A stretch of DNA of 9,079 bases from Candidatus Aminicenantota bacterium (GTDB taxonomy: Bacteria > Acidobacteriota > Aminicenantia > Aminicenantales > Aminicenantaceae), in the NCBI GenBank assembly GCA_030627155.1, contig DAOUSP010000040.1:1-9079 (forward strand). The letters run 5' to 3'. Shown here piece by piece: positions 1 through 6,812 of the stretch. The notes beneath the pieces are model-generated. The model searched no databases and was not told the origin of the DNA. It saw only the letters and a program-made list of their open reading frames with translations. The first letter of the stretch is position 1; each line of letters begins with the position of its first letter. A program made the translations under genes and the position numbers.

Positions 1-15
1 AGCGAGAAATGGGAA

Positions 16-816
16 TTAATCTGATTTTTTATCATTTTGCCTGATGAATTGTAGATATTTTTTAAGATAAAGATCTTTTCCTAAAAGAGCTTCTGATGCC
101 TTAATGGATGAGAGAATTTTTTTGTCTAAAGGGTCGCAAATGGCGGCATCCAAACCACTTTTAATAGCCAATGTCAAAAAAGTCTGATTCAAGAGTCTCC
201 GTTTTGGGAGGCCAAAAGAGACATTACTGATTCCTGCTATTGTTTTGATTTTGGGGAAATTTCTTTTTAATTTTTCGAGCGACTCAAGGAAGAGTTTTCC
301 GGATTGTTGGTCAACCCCGATGGGCCGGACAAGCGGGTCGATAAAAACATCCTCAATATTTATGTCTTCTTTATCAAGTAAAGAAATCATATTTCTGGCA
401 ACAGCCAATTCTTGATCTGATGTTTTAGGTAGTCCATTATCATCAAAACACAAGATTATAATCTTCGGTTTAAATGCTTTGATTATGGGTAAAAACTCCT
501 TGAGTCGTTTTGTTTCTCCTGTTAATGAATTGAGGAGTGCCTGTCCTTTGTGAAGCTGCAGGCCCGCTTCCATGGCTTCCTTATTGGGAGTATCAATCGA
601 GAGAGGAACAGATAAGACTCTTTGAAGAAGAGGAATGGCCCATTCTAAAGATGGGATTTCTTTTTCTAAAAGAGCAGCAGTGTTTATATCTATATAGTTA
701 GCTCCAGCTTTCTCCTGTTTCTTTGCTTCCTGGATGAGGAATTGTTCGTCGTTTGAGCTGAGGGCCTTTAATACCGATGGCCTGCTTGAATTTAATCTTT
801 CGCCGACAATAATCAT
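16..816 (-). CDS. Methyltetrahydrofolate methyltransferase (AcsE/MeTr-like, pterin-binding)
   Basis: The 266-residue protein is a stand-alone pterin-binding TIM barrel, close to the size of AcsE-type methyltransferases (about 262 aa). These cytoplasmic enzymes move the methyl group of 5-methyl-THF to the cobalt of a corrinoid protein; in the Wood-Ljungdahl pathway the acceptor is the corrinoid Fe-S protein. Visible motifs are GERLN at 5-9, DIN at 43-45, SIDT with Asp75, Asn96, DPLVRP with Asp160, and GISNVSFGLP with Asn198. As I recall, Asp75, Asn96, Asp160 and Asn199 bind pterin in the Moorella enzyme, so the match is nearly in register. There is no cobalamin-binding or homocysteine domain, so it is not full MetH. 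The start fits the family, although only a weak purine stretch precedes it. The gene lies 29 bp after the cysteine desulfurase and is probably cotranscribed with it. The corrinoid partner is not in the window. A methyltransferase of a methylamine, betaine or O-demethylase system is the main alternative. Confidence 0.88.
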   Translation of the reverse strand: MIIVGERLNSSRPSVLKALSSNDEQFLIQEAKKQEKAGANYIDINTAALLEKEIPSLEWAIPLLQRVLSVPLSIDTPNKEAMEAGLQLHKGQALLNSLTGETKRLKEFLPIIKAFKPKIIILCFDDNGLPKTSDQELAVARNMISLLDKEDINIEDVFIDPLVRPIGVDQQSGKLFLESLEKLKRNFPKIKTIAGISNVSFGLPKRRLLNQTFLTLAIKSGLDAAICDPLDKKILSSIKASEALLGKDLYLKKYLQFIRQNDKKSD

Positions 817-845
817 TCTTTTTTAAATGGCTGAAAATTTCTCTT

Positions 846-2003
846 TCAATATTCTTCAATATTTAAAGCAGATATTTTCCTTAAGTTTTCTATTATTTCC
901 GGGAGTTCTTCAATAACAATTTCTACGTCCTTCTCTGTATTAAACCGGCCAAGTGACATCCGGATGGATGACCTTGCGATTTCAGGTTTTAGACCAATTG
1001 CGCTAAGAACATGAGACGTTTCTTCTGCTCCTTCGCTGCAAGCAGAGCCTGTTGAGACATAGATATCTTTAACCGCTAAAGAAAGAAGTATAGCTTCAGC
1101 TTCAAGGCCGTAAAAGGAAAAATTAAGCGTCCCTTTTATCCTTTTCTTTTCATGTCCATTAAATTTTATGTGTGGTATTTTCTCTTCGATTCCTTTCTTT
1201 AATTGTTCAGCCAGTTTTTCAATCCGCTTTTTATCTTTATCTCCTTGTTTTCTAAAGACTCTGACAGCTTCTCCAAAACCAACAATGCCGATAGTATTTT
1301 CTGTTCCTGGCCGCATTTCCTGTTCTTGATGTCCTCCATAAATAAGAGGACAAATTTTTGTCCCCTTACGGATATACAAGGCACCAATACCTTTGGGTCC
1401 GTATATTTTGTGGGCAGAAATAGATAGAAGGTCAACGCCGAGCTTATTGACATCAACATCGATTTTCCCGAATGATTGAACAGCATCAGTGTGTAAGAGC
1501 ACATTATGCTCCTTAGCTATCTTGCTGATTTTATCAATTGGCTGGATTGTACCGATTTCATTATTGGCATGCATGATGGAAATAAGCGCAGTTTTAGGGG
1601 TGACAGAGTCTTTAAGAAAGTCAACGTCAATCATTCCGTATTTATCAACTGGAACATATGTGACTTTTATGCCATTTTTTTCAAGGTATTTGGCGGTATT
1701 CATCACTGCCGGGTGTTCGATTGCTGATGTGATAAATTCGTTTTTCTCAGGGTGGGCATCAAGGACTCCACGAATAGCAAAATTATCGGATTCTGTCCCT
1801 GAACCCGTAAAGAATATTTCGTTTCTATTTGCTCCTAAGGCCTGCGCAATAATTTCTCTATCTTCGTTGATAATTTTTTTAACGTCTCTTCCGATAGGGT
1901 AGAGGGAAGAGGGATTTCCAAAATGTTCCTTTAGAAACCAGCACATTTTGTCAGCTACAGCAGGATCCAATGGAGTTGTAGCATTATTATCTAAATAAAT
2001 CAT
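846..2003 (-). CDS. Cysteine desulfurase, NifS/IscS family
   Basis: This PLP enzyme (385 aa, usual length) converts L-cysteine to alanine and passes a persulfide to scaffold proteins for Fe-S cluster or thiocofactor synthesis in the cytoplasm. The N-terminus MIYLDNNATTPLDP is typical. Further motifs are GSGTESDN at 67-74, His97 that stacks on PLP, HTDAVQ with Asp173 and Gln176, SAHKIYGPKG with the PLP lysine Lys199, RPGTEN at 231-236, and the catalytic loop STGSACSEG with Cys322. The short gap between TGSACS and the conserved C-terminal arginine motif favours group I (NifS/IscS) over SufS. A weak AAAGAG ribosome site lies 8 nt before the ATG. The methyltransferase follows after 29 bp. No IscU/NifU scaffold gene is present, so a dedicated nitrogenase role cannot be claimed; general Fe-S supply is the simplest reading. 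Confidence 0.95.
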   Translation of the reverse strand: MIYLDNNATTPLDPAVADKMCWFLKEHFGNPSSLYPIGRDVKKIINEDREIIAQALGANRNEIFFTGSGTESDNFAIRGVLDAHPEKNEFITSAIEHPAVMNTAKYLEKNGIKVTYVPVDKYGMIDVDFLKDSVTPKTALISIMHANNEIGTIQPIDKISKIAKEHNVLLHTDAVQSFGKIDVDVNKLGVDLLSISAHKIYGPKGIGALYIRKGTKICPLIYGGHQEQEMRPGTENTIGIVGFGEAVRVFRKQGDKDKKRIEKLAEQLKKGIEEKIPHIKFNGHEKKRIKGTLNFSFYGLEAEAILLSLAVKDIYVSTGSACSEGAEETSHVLSAIGLKPEIARSSIRMSLGRFNTEKDVEIVIEELPEIIENLRKISALNIEEY

Positions 2004-2137
2004 AATATTTACTCTTTATTAATTATATAATATCTATCTAATAAATAGTAAAAAAATATATTTTTTGTTACCAGCAAAACCAGCAAATTGTAAACAGTGT
2101 TGAAAACAGTGGGAAAAAATAAAACCAGAATCAGAAA
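2004..2137. other. Intergenic region with possible promoter and short direct repeats
   Basis: This is the largest gene-free gap in the window (134 bp) and is very AT-rich. On the minus strand TATAAT lies at 2027-2022, about 18 nt before the NifS-like start codon, but its -35 partner is poor. A perfect AT palindrome (AAAAAATATATTTTTT) spans 2051-2066. Two pairs of direct repeats sit nearer the dehydrogenase end: CCAGCAAA at 2071-2078 and 2080-2087, and AAACAGTG at 2092-2099 and 2104-2111. I see no GC-rich hairpin that would serve as a terminator for the dehydrogenase gene. The gap probably separates two transcription units, but partial read-through is possible. Confidence 0.35.
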
Positions 2138-3049
2138 TTATTTTCCTGAAAGTTTCTCCTTGAGTATTCGTACGACTTCAAAGCCAGCCCGTTTTTGTCC
2201 TTCTTTGGCAGCTGCACCGATATGAGGAGTAGTAAGGACGTTTGGATGGTCGATTAAAGCGAAGTCTTCTGGGGGCTCTTTCTCGAAAACATCTAGCGCA
2301 GCAGCCCTTACTTTTCCAGACTCAAGGGCTTGAATAAGAGCAGCTTCATCTACAATGCCTCCTCGTGAGGCGTTTACAATAATAACACCATCTTTCATTT
2401 TATCGAATTCTTCATCGCTTATCATGTGTTTCGTTTCAGGAGTCAAAGGTAAATGGAAGGAGATAATATCTGATTGAGCTAAAAGATCATCCAGGGAAAC
2501 CTGCTTGATGTTTAAATCTGTTTTAATAGGGATAACGTCATAAGCTACTACGTTCATCCCAAAAGCAATAGCACGCTGGGCAACTGCAAGGCCAATTCGT
2601 CCGCTTCCGATAATTCCCAATGTCTTCTCATAAAGCTCTGTGCCTGAAAGCGCTTTCTTCTCCCATTTGTGGGCTTTCATGGAAAGGTTAGCTTTGCCAT
2701 GGTTGCGCACAGCGCCAAGCATAAGTCCGAATGTGTGTTCAGCTACAGATATTGTTGTGGCAGATGGCGTATTGGCTACTTCGATTCCTTTTGTCCTGGC
2801 GGCAGGTACATCAACATTGTCTAAACCAATGCCTGCACGGACTATTAACTCGAGATCTGTTGAAGCTTCAATGACTTTTTGAGTCACTTTTGTGGCACCC
2901 CTGACAACGATTGAATGAAAGCCAGGGATAGTGCTGACGAGCTCATTTTCATCCATACCTGTTTTTAGGGTGACATCAAAATCAGATATCGATTTAAGCT
3001 CATCAAATGCCTCAGGGTTTAAAGGGTCTGCAACAAGTATTTTTTTCAT
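2138..3049 (-). CDS. serA: D-3-phosphoglycerate dehydrogenase, short form without ACT domain
   Basis: This NAD-dependent D-2-hydroxyacid dehydrogenase probably oxidises 3-phosphoglycerate to 3-phosphohydroxypyruvate, the first step of serine synthesis. Numbered from the ATG at 3049 (303 aa), it shows RAGIGLDNVD at 71-80, the Rossmann motif GSGRIG at 148-153 with Asp171 suited to NAD, and the catalytic set Arg229 (NASRGG), Glu258 (EKEPP) and His276 (TTPHIGAA). It stops after the second half of the substrate domain, with no ACT or ASB regulatory domain, so allosteric serine inhibition of the E. coli type is not expected. A TTG at 3055 also opens the frame, but AAAGGAG at 3058-3064 is 8 nt from the ATG and only 2 nt from the TTG, so the ATG is preferred. 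That ATG overlaps the aminotransferase stop as ATGA, indicating translational coupling. Glyoxylate or hydroxypyruvate reductase is the main alternative; the aminotransferase partner favours serine metabolism. Confidence 0.85.
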   Translation of the reverse strand: MKKILVADPLNPEAFDELKSISDFDVTLKTGMDENELVSTIPGFHSIVVRGATKVTQKVIEASTDLELIVRAGIGLDNVDVPAARTKGIEVANTPSATTISVAEHTFGLMLGAVRNHGKANLSMKAHKWEKKALSGTELYEKTLGIIGSGRIGLAVAQRAIAFGMNVVAYDVIPIKTDLNIKQVSLDDLLAQSDIISFHLPLTPETKHMISDEEFDKMKDGVIIVNASRGGIVDEAALIQALESGKVRAAALDVFEKEPPEDFALIDHPNVLTTPHIGAAAKEGQKRAGFEVVRILKEKLSGK

Positions 3050-4191
3050 TCCCAATTCTCCTTTAAAATTTCTTCGGCGGCTTTTATGGCTTTGCCAGTT
3101 TCGAAATCATAACCAAGTTCTGAAAGGGTCATCTCCAATGCTGTTAAAGCTATTATGATATCGAAACCACCCATGTATCCTAAATGAGCGATCCTGAAAA
3201 TTTTACCTTTATAGGGCTCCTGACCGCCAGCAATATAGGCTTTATATTTGCCTTGCATTGTTTTTACTAATTTGATCCCATCAACTCCTTCAGGGACCTT
3301 GACGGCTGTAAGAATATTGCCTGGCTGCTTAGATAGAAGCTCTAATCCTATCGCTTTAACAGCAGCTCGTGTTGCATCGCCAAGAATACGATGATGTTCA
3401 AAAAGCTTTTCAAGTCCCATGGTTTTAATTATATCGAGGGCTTTTTTTTGCTGAATGATAAGTGTAATAGCGGGAGTATAAGGAGTTGTTCTTTTCTCAA
3501 GATTCTTCTTGTATTTTTTTGCATCAAAATAGAATTTTGGGAGGGTAGACCTTTCGACAAATTTCCATGCCTTTGGGCTAAAAGCAATATAGGCAAGTCC
3601 AGGGGGAATCATGAATGACTTTTGAGACCCTGAAACCATAACATCAACATTCCACTCGTCCATTGGGCAAGGTGTTGCACCTAAACCAGAAATGCCGTCA
3701 ACGACTAAAAGGGCATCTGTTTTCGCAAGGACCTCTCCGTATCCCTGTATGTCATAAACTGTTCCAGAAGAAGTCTCAGAAAGAGTTGCAAAGACAGCTT
3801 TAGTATCAGGATTATCCTTCAGTTCGTCTGCTAAATGCTCTTTTGTAAATGGTTCTCCCCACTCAATGATTATTTCCTTGACATCAACACCATAAACTCT
3901 GCAGATCTGTCCCCATCGTTCACCAAACTTTCCTCCATTGAGCGTGATGACTTTGTCTCCAGGGCAAAGAAGATTGACTACAGCTGCTTCCATTGCTCCT
4001 GTGCCGGATGATGTAAGGACAAAAACATCTTCCTTGGTTTGATGGACATACTTAAGGCCTTCGACAGTTTCCATGAAAATATCTGAGAACTCTGGTGTTC
4101 TGTGATGGATTATCGGCTCTGCAGCAGCAGATAAGACACTTTCTGGAACAGGAGTCGGACCTGGTGAGAGAAGATAGTATTTTTTTATCAT
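3046..4191 (-). CDS. Class V aminotransferase (alanine/serine-glyoxylate or phosphoserine aminotransferase type)
   Basis: This PLP enzyme of 381 aa, the usual length, belongs to the alanine-glyoxylate / serine-pyruvate branch of class V. Motifs are the N-terminal LLSPGPTPVP (7-16), SSGTGAMEA at 61-69, the PLP-ring aspartate Asp165 in VVDGISGLGA, the PLP lysine Lys191 in SGSQKSF, and FRIAHLGYMGG with Arg333, which binds the substrate carboxylate. The stop codon overlaps the start of the dehydrogenase (ATGA). That pairing suggests this enzyme aminates phosphohydroxypyruvate in place of a classical SerC, or that the two interconvert serine, hydroxypyruvate, glyoxylate and glycine; the sequence alone does not separate these. 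It has its own promoter (4221-4249) and the best ribosome site in the window. Databases often label this group 'soluble hydrogenase 42 kDa subunit', which should not be read as hydrogenase activity. Confidence 0.88.
   Translation of the reverse strand: MIKKYYLLSPGPTPVPESVLSAAAEPIIHHRTPEFSDIFMETVEGLKYVHQTKEDVFVLTSSGTGAMEAAVVNLLCPGDKVITLNGGKFGERWGQICRVYGVDVKEIIIEWGEPFTKEHLADELKDNPDTKAVFATLSETSSGTVYDIQGYGEVLAKTDALLVVDGISGLGATPCPMDEWNVDVMVSGSQKSFMIPPGLAYIAFSPKAWKFVERSTLPKFYFDAKKYKKNLEKRTTPYTPAITLIIQQKKALDIIKTMGLEKLFEHHRILGDATRAAVKAIGLELLSKQPGNILTAVKVPEGVDGIKLVKTMQGKYKAYIAGGQEPYKGKIFRIAHLGYMGGFDIIIALTALEMTLSELGYDFETGKAIKAAEEILKENWE
3058..3064 (-). promoter_or_regulatory. Ribosome binding site that decides the dehydrogenase start
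   Basis: On the minus strand AAAGGAG lies inside the last codons of the aminotransferase. Eight bases separate it from the ATG at 3049 and only two from the alternative TTG at 3055, so it supports initiation at the ATG and an ATGA overlap between the two genes. Confidence 0.7.
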
Positions 4192-4197
4192 ATAATG

Positions 4198-4205
4198 CCT
4201 CCTTT
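4198..4205 (-). promoter_or_regulatory. Strong Shine-Dalgarno site of the aminotransferase
   Basis: AAAGGAGG on the minus strand is a near-perfect anti-16S match, 6 nt before the ATG at 4191. It confirms that start and implies efficient translation of the first gene of the serine module. Confidence 0.8.
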
Positions 4206-4220
4206 ATTGCATTTTAATAA

Positions 4221-4249
4221 ATTATATTACGTAAAATCGTCTACGTAAA
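4221..4249 (-). promoter_or_regulatory. Sigma70-like promoter of the aminotransferase-dehydrogenase operon
   Basis: On the minus strand TTTACG (4249-4244, four of six matches to TTGACA) is followed by exactly 17 bases and a perfect TATAAT (4226-4221). Transcription would begin near 4214, giving a leader of roughly 20 nt that holds the strong ribosome site. Two copies of TACGTAA, on the plus strand at 4228-4234 and 4242-4248 and 14 bp apart, overlap the spacer and the -35 box, where a repressor could act. The promoter occupies the 65-bp gap after the M20 peptidase gene, so the serine module can be expressed independently of the genes upstream. Confidence 0.55.
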
Positions 4250-4256
4250 TAAAAAA

Positions 4257-5426
4257 TTAATAAAAATTGAAAAATTGTGAAAATTGGGGACTGTCTCCAG
4301 TCGTAGTTAAAATTTCAGCCAAAAGGGTTGTTTTTGGAATCAAAGATGAAATCAGAAGATGTTCGTTTTCAGCATGAATTCCTTCTCCGTCAGCACCAAG
4401 TCCATCCAATGTAGGAATATCCATGTTTGCTGCAATTGATGCGTCGGAGCCTCCCCCTGTTTTACCTGCAGTGAGATCCTGATTTAAAGACTGGCCTATT
4501 TTTCTTATCTTTTCAAAGAGCTGCATAGAGGCCTTAGTCTTTTCCATAGGAGGAGTGAAGCTTTCGACTTGAAAATCGATTTTAGCCATTGGAATAACTG
4601 GCTTTAATTCCTTGAAAAATTCTATAACTTTTTCTTTATTGCTATTTTTCCAGAATCTGATATCCAGAATTGCCGATGCCTTTTCTGCAACAATATTGGC
4701 TTTTTCTCCGCCCTGTATTAGTCCAATATTTGCAGTAATTCCCTTTGTCCTGATTTTTCGTAACTTCCTCAGTTGGCAGGATAGCTCCTCTATCGCATTT
4801 ATACCTTTCTCTGGAGTTCCTGCATGAGCTGCTTTTCCATGTGCAGTCAATTGAATGACTATCCTCCCTTTCCTTTGAATCTTGAGTGCTCCTCCGGGAA
4901 GGGATGGTTCAAGGCAGAGAACATATAAAGATTTTTTCGCAAGGCTTCTTATGACAATATATGCTTCTTCGCTTCCTATTTCTTCTGCAGAATTGATGAA
5001 GAACACGACTTTCTTTCTTGGAAAGATGTTCAATTCCTTGAAAGCTTTAAATACAAAAAAAGCCATGACAATTCCTGCCTTCATATCCAGGACACCTGGA
5101 CCATAAAGCTTGTCTCCAGAAACTCGGAACGGCATAGTCTTTATTTTCCCAACAGGCCAAACAGTATCTATATGAGAAAGAATAAGGATGAAGTCTTTTT
5201 CTGTTTCTTGTCCACTTGAGGGAAACTCCGCAACATATATATCGCCTATATTTTTTTGAGGAAAGGAGTTGACCTTTAACCCAATCCTTTTGAGCTTTTT
5301 TAAAACATAGGCCGAACACTTATCCACAGAATCCTTATCCGATGAAGGTGATTCCAGATATGTAATATCTTTTAAAAAATCTATCATCTGCTGTTTTTGC
5401 GAATTAAAATACTTAGAGAAATCCAT
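4257..5426 (-). CDS. M20 family metallopeptidase (glutamate carboxypeptidase-like)
   Basis: This protein is a probable two-zinc amidohydrolase/exopeptidase of the M20A group, 389 aa. Expected ligands are all visible: His85 in HIDTVWPVGK, Asp114 in GPGVLDMKAG (bridging metal ligand), the catalytic Glu148 and ligand Glu149 in NSAEEIGSE, Glu173 in CLEPS, and His351 in GIHAENEH. The small dimerisation domain follows the LTAHGKAAHAG stretch (193-203), with His201 expected to reach the partner active site. TGGGSDAS at 323-330 resembles carboxypeptidase G2, which removes C-terminal glutamate from folates and peptides. ArgE/DapE/aminoacylase-type substrates cannot be excluded. There is no signal peptide, so the enzyme is cytoplasmic, unlike exported carboxypeptidase G2. 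The ribosome site AGGAGG (5431-5436) lies 4 nt before the ATG. The gene lies between the DUF362 gene (76-bp gap) and the serine module; no functional link to either is evident. Confidence 0.85.
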   Translation of the reverse strand: MDFSKYFNSQKQQMIDFLKDITYLESPSSDKDSVDKCSAYVLKKLKRIGLKVNSFPQKNIGDIYVAEFPSSGQETEKDFILILSHIDTVWPVGKIKTMPFRVSGDKLYGPGVLDMKAGIVMAFFVFKAFKELNIFPRKKVVFFINSAEEIGSEEAYIVIRSLAKKSLYVLCLEPSLPGGALKIQRKGRIVIQLTAHGKAAHAGTPEKGINAIEELSCQLRKLRKIRTKGITANIGLIQGGEKANIVAEKASAILDIRFWKNSNKEKVIEFFKELKPVIPMAKIDFQVESFTPPMEKTKASMQLFEKIRKIGQSLNQDLTAGKTGGGSDASIAANMDIPTLDGLGADGEGIHAENEHLLISSLIPKTTLLAEILTTTGDSPQFSQFFNFY

Positions 5427-5502
5427 TTGCCCTCCTAAATCGAACTCATTTGAGAAAATGTAAAAAATACATAAAACATTTTTACTTCTATGAATAAAAC
5501 AA

Positions 5503-6690
5503 TCAATCTGTTTTTTTCTTAGGAAATAGAAATTTCATCTTATTATAGAAAGAACCTATCCCCCTTATCAAACCGCCAATTGGCCGGTTTTTTAGCCGGA
5601 TTGATTGAAAGCGACAAACTTCATGACAGCACATGCAGTGAATGCAATTATTTTTATTGATAAAAGCAAGGCTGTCAACGAGGGAAATGGCGTCACGTGG
5701 ACAAATTTTGATGCATTCTTTGCATGAAGTGCATTTCGCTCTTATTATTTCAGGGATTAATTGCAACTGCTCCTGGATGTAAGCATAAAGAAAGGAAGGG
5801 ATTTTTTTTTGAAGCAAACCAACAGCAATTGCAGAATGTTTAAAATCTTCCACTTGAACATTTTGTAAAGGTTCTCCCAATATGTTGATTTCTTTTATGT
5901 CTCCAGTGCCTAATCCTCTTTGATGAGCAAAAAGCGTAGTATAGATATTCAAAGGTTTGAATCCAACAATCTTTGAAGCTACAGCATCAACGGCCACCCC
6001 ATCCTTAGAAGCAATGATTAGACCTATTTCCTTGGGTTTTCCGGTTGAAGGCCCTTCGCCTTCCATTCCAATAATTGAGTCCATGATTGTTAAATGGGAG
6101 GGTGCACAGGAGAAAATATCCACAAGCATCTGGCTAAAAATTTCAATATTTCTGTAGAGATTGTGGTGGTGGAGCCGCAGGCCATAAGGGATGATTCCGT
6201 ATAGGTTCTTGATGGCGCCTGTAAAGACAGTGAACGAATGAGTCTTTAGCTTTGGAAGATTGATGAAGACATCTGCATTTAAAACTTCAGGTGAAATATA
6301 AGTTTTATCTAATACTTGCCCATTACATAAGACCTCTTTAAACCCCGTCTCTTTCAAATTGATGAGTTTAACACCAAACTCCTGGCATATCTTCTTGTAT
6401 CCGGAAATTGCATAACCATCTATATTTATGTGTTGAACATCATCCCCAACAGTGATTTCGCATTGGAGGTCATTTAACATGCGAATTACTTCACGAGTAA
6501 ATAGCGGATGTGTAACAATGGCTCTATCAGGTTTAGAAGGAGGGGACAGGTGATTGATTTTTATGAAAACCTTGGTTTTTGGCTTTATGATATTTTCTAT
6601 TCCACCAAGTAATTGAAAGCTTCGTATCAAAGCATTCCGAATTTCTTCACTTTGATAATTTTTTGCTTTTACAACTGAAACATTGGTCAT
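5503..6690 (-). CDS. DUF362 protein with C-terminal 2[4Fe-4S] ferredoxin domain
   Basis: The protein (395 aa) begins with a DUF362 domain (about 3-295) recognised by NLPKLKTHSFTVFTGAIKN at 144-162, GMEGEGPSTGK at 208-218, and DGVAVDAVASKIVGF at 230-244. A bacterial-type ferredoxin domain follows, with Cys320, 323, 326, 330 (C-x2-C-x2-C-x3-CP) and Cys349, 352, 355, 359. Cys354 is an additional cysteine in the second motif. The basic tail carries KKKTD. There is no signal peptide or membrane helix, so it should be cytoplasmic. DUF362 has no function I can assign with confidence; the ferredoxin part implies electron transfer. It is divergent from a reductive-dehalogenase-like gene and could donate electrons to it, but only by inference. 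No Shine-Dalgarno sequence precedes the ATG, whereas TATAAT lies just 7 nt upstream, which suggests a leaderless message. M1 fits the usual family N-terminus. Confidence 0.88.
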   Translation of the reverse strand: MTNVSVVKAKNYQSEEIRNALIRSFQLLGGIENIIKPKTKVFIKINHLSPPSKPDRAIVTHPLFTREVIRMLNDLQCEITVGDDVQHINIDGYAISGYKKICQEFGVKLINLKETGFKEVLCNGQVLDKTYISPEVLNADVFINLPKLKTHSFTVFTGAIKNLYGIIPYGLRLHHHNLYRNIEIFSQMLVDIFSCAPSHLTIMDSIIGMEGEGPSTGKPKEIGLIIASKDGVAVDAVASKIVGFKPLNIYTTLFAHQRGLGTGDIKEINILGEPLQNVQVEDFKHSAIAVGLLQKKIPSFLYAYIQEQLQLIPEIIRAKCTSCKECIKICPRDAISLVDSLAFINKNNCIHCMCCHEVCRFQSIRLKNRPIGGLIRGIGSFYNKMKFLFPKKKTD

Positions 6691-6697
6691 GTAAAAA

Positions 6698-6703
6698 ATT
6701 ATA
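6698..6703 (-). promoter_or_regulatory. Candidate -10 box of the DUF362-ferredoxin gene, leaderless geometry
   Basis: A perfect TATAAT on the minus strand ends 7 nt before the ATG at 6690, so transcription would start at or next to the start codon. No convincing -35 box lies 16-18 nt further up. In such AT-rich DNA TATAAT may occur by chance, so confidence is modest. Confidence 0.35.
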
Positions 6704-6757
6704 TAATCTAAAATTAATAAAATCGAGAAGATATTTTTTTGTTTCTTAAAAAATGTA

Positions 6758-6774
6758 TTTTATTGACAATAAAA
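6758..6774. promoter_or_regulatory. Perfect 17-bp palindrome, candidate operator of a divergent pair
   Basis: TTTTATTGACAATAAAA has 8-bp arms (TTTTATTG / CAATAAAA) around a single central A. It lies in the 122-bp divergent gap, 67 bp before the DUF362 gene and 38 bp before the dehalogenase-like gene, and it contains the TTGACA at 6763-6768. Its odd-length centre does not fit the FNR/CprK layout with four central bases, and TTAAT-N4-ATTAA (the dehalobox) is not present. Binding by an unknown dimeric regulator is an inference from symmetry and position. Confidence 0.5.
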
Positions 6775-6797
6775 GTGTTGTTTAATAACTTTATAGT
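6763..6797 (+). promoter_or_regulatory. Possible promoter of the reductive-dehalogenase-like gene
   Basis: A perfect TTGACA at 6763-6768 is followed after 17 bases by TAACTT (6786-6791, a weak -10). A better -10, TATAGT at 6792-6797, is 23 bases away. Either would give a leader of about 10-15 nt without a ribosome site. The weak -10 and the overlapping palindrome suggest a promoter that needs an activator, or is repressed at its -35 box. Confidence 0.4.
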
Positions 6798-6812
6798 TTA
6801 ATTTTATATATC

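Noticed and set aside
1199..1902. Overlapping open frames on both strands inside the cysteine desulfurase gene
   Set aside because: They are shadows of a gene with complete motifs, have no recognisable domain or ribosome site, and their translations look compositionally unnatural.
3049..3055. TTG at 3055 as the start of the dehydrogenase
   Set aside because: The ribosome site would be only 2 nt away; the ATG at 3049 has 8-nt spacing and yields the standard MKKILV N-terminus.
5047..5319. 90-codon minus-strand frame inside the M20 peptidase gene
   Set aside because: It overlaps a well-supported gene whose metal-binding motifs lie in the other frame; the alternative translation is rich in Cys and Trp with no family match.
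5576..5605. Hairpin-like sequence with two CCGG motifs around a T-run
   Set aside because: It lies within the coding part of the DUF362 gene (RLKNRPIGG), the stem is short and bulged, and it is not followed by a T-run on the transcribed strand in the right place for a terminator.
6691..6812. CprK-type dehalobox or FNR box in the divergent gap
   Set aside because: No TTAAT-N4-ATTAA or TTGAT-N4-ATCAA is present; TTAATA...TTTAAT around 6782-6802 has the wrong spacing, and the palindrome at 6758-6774 has an odd-length centre.
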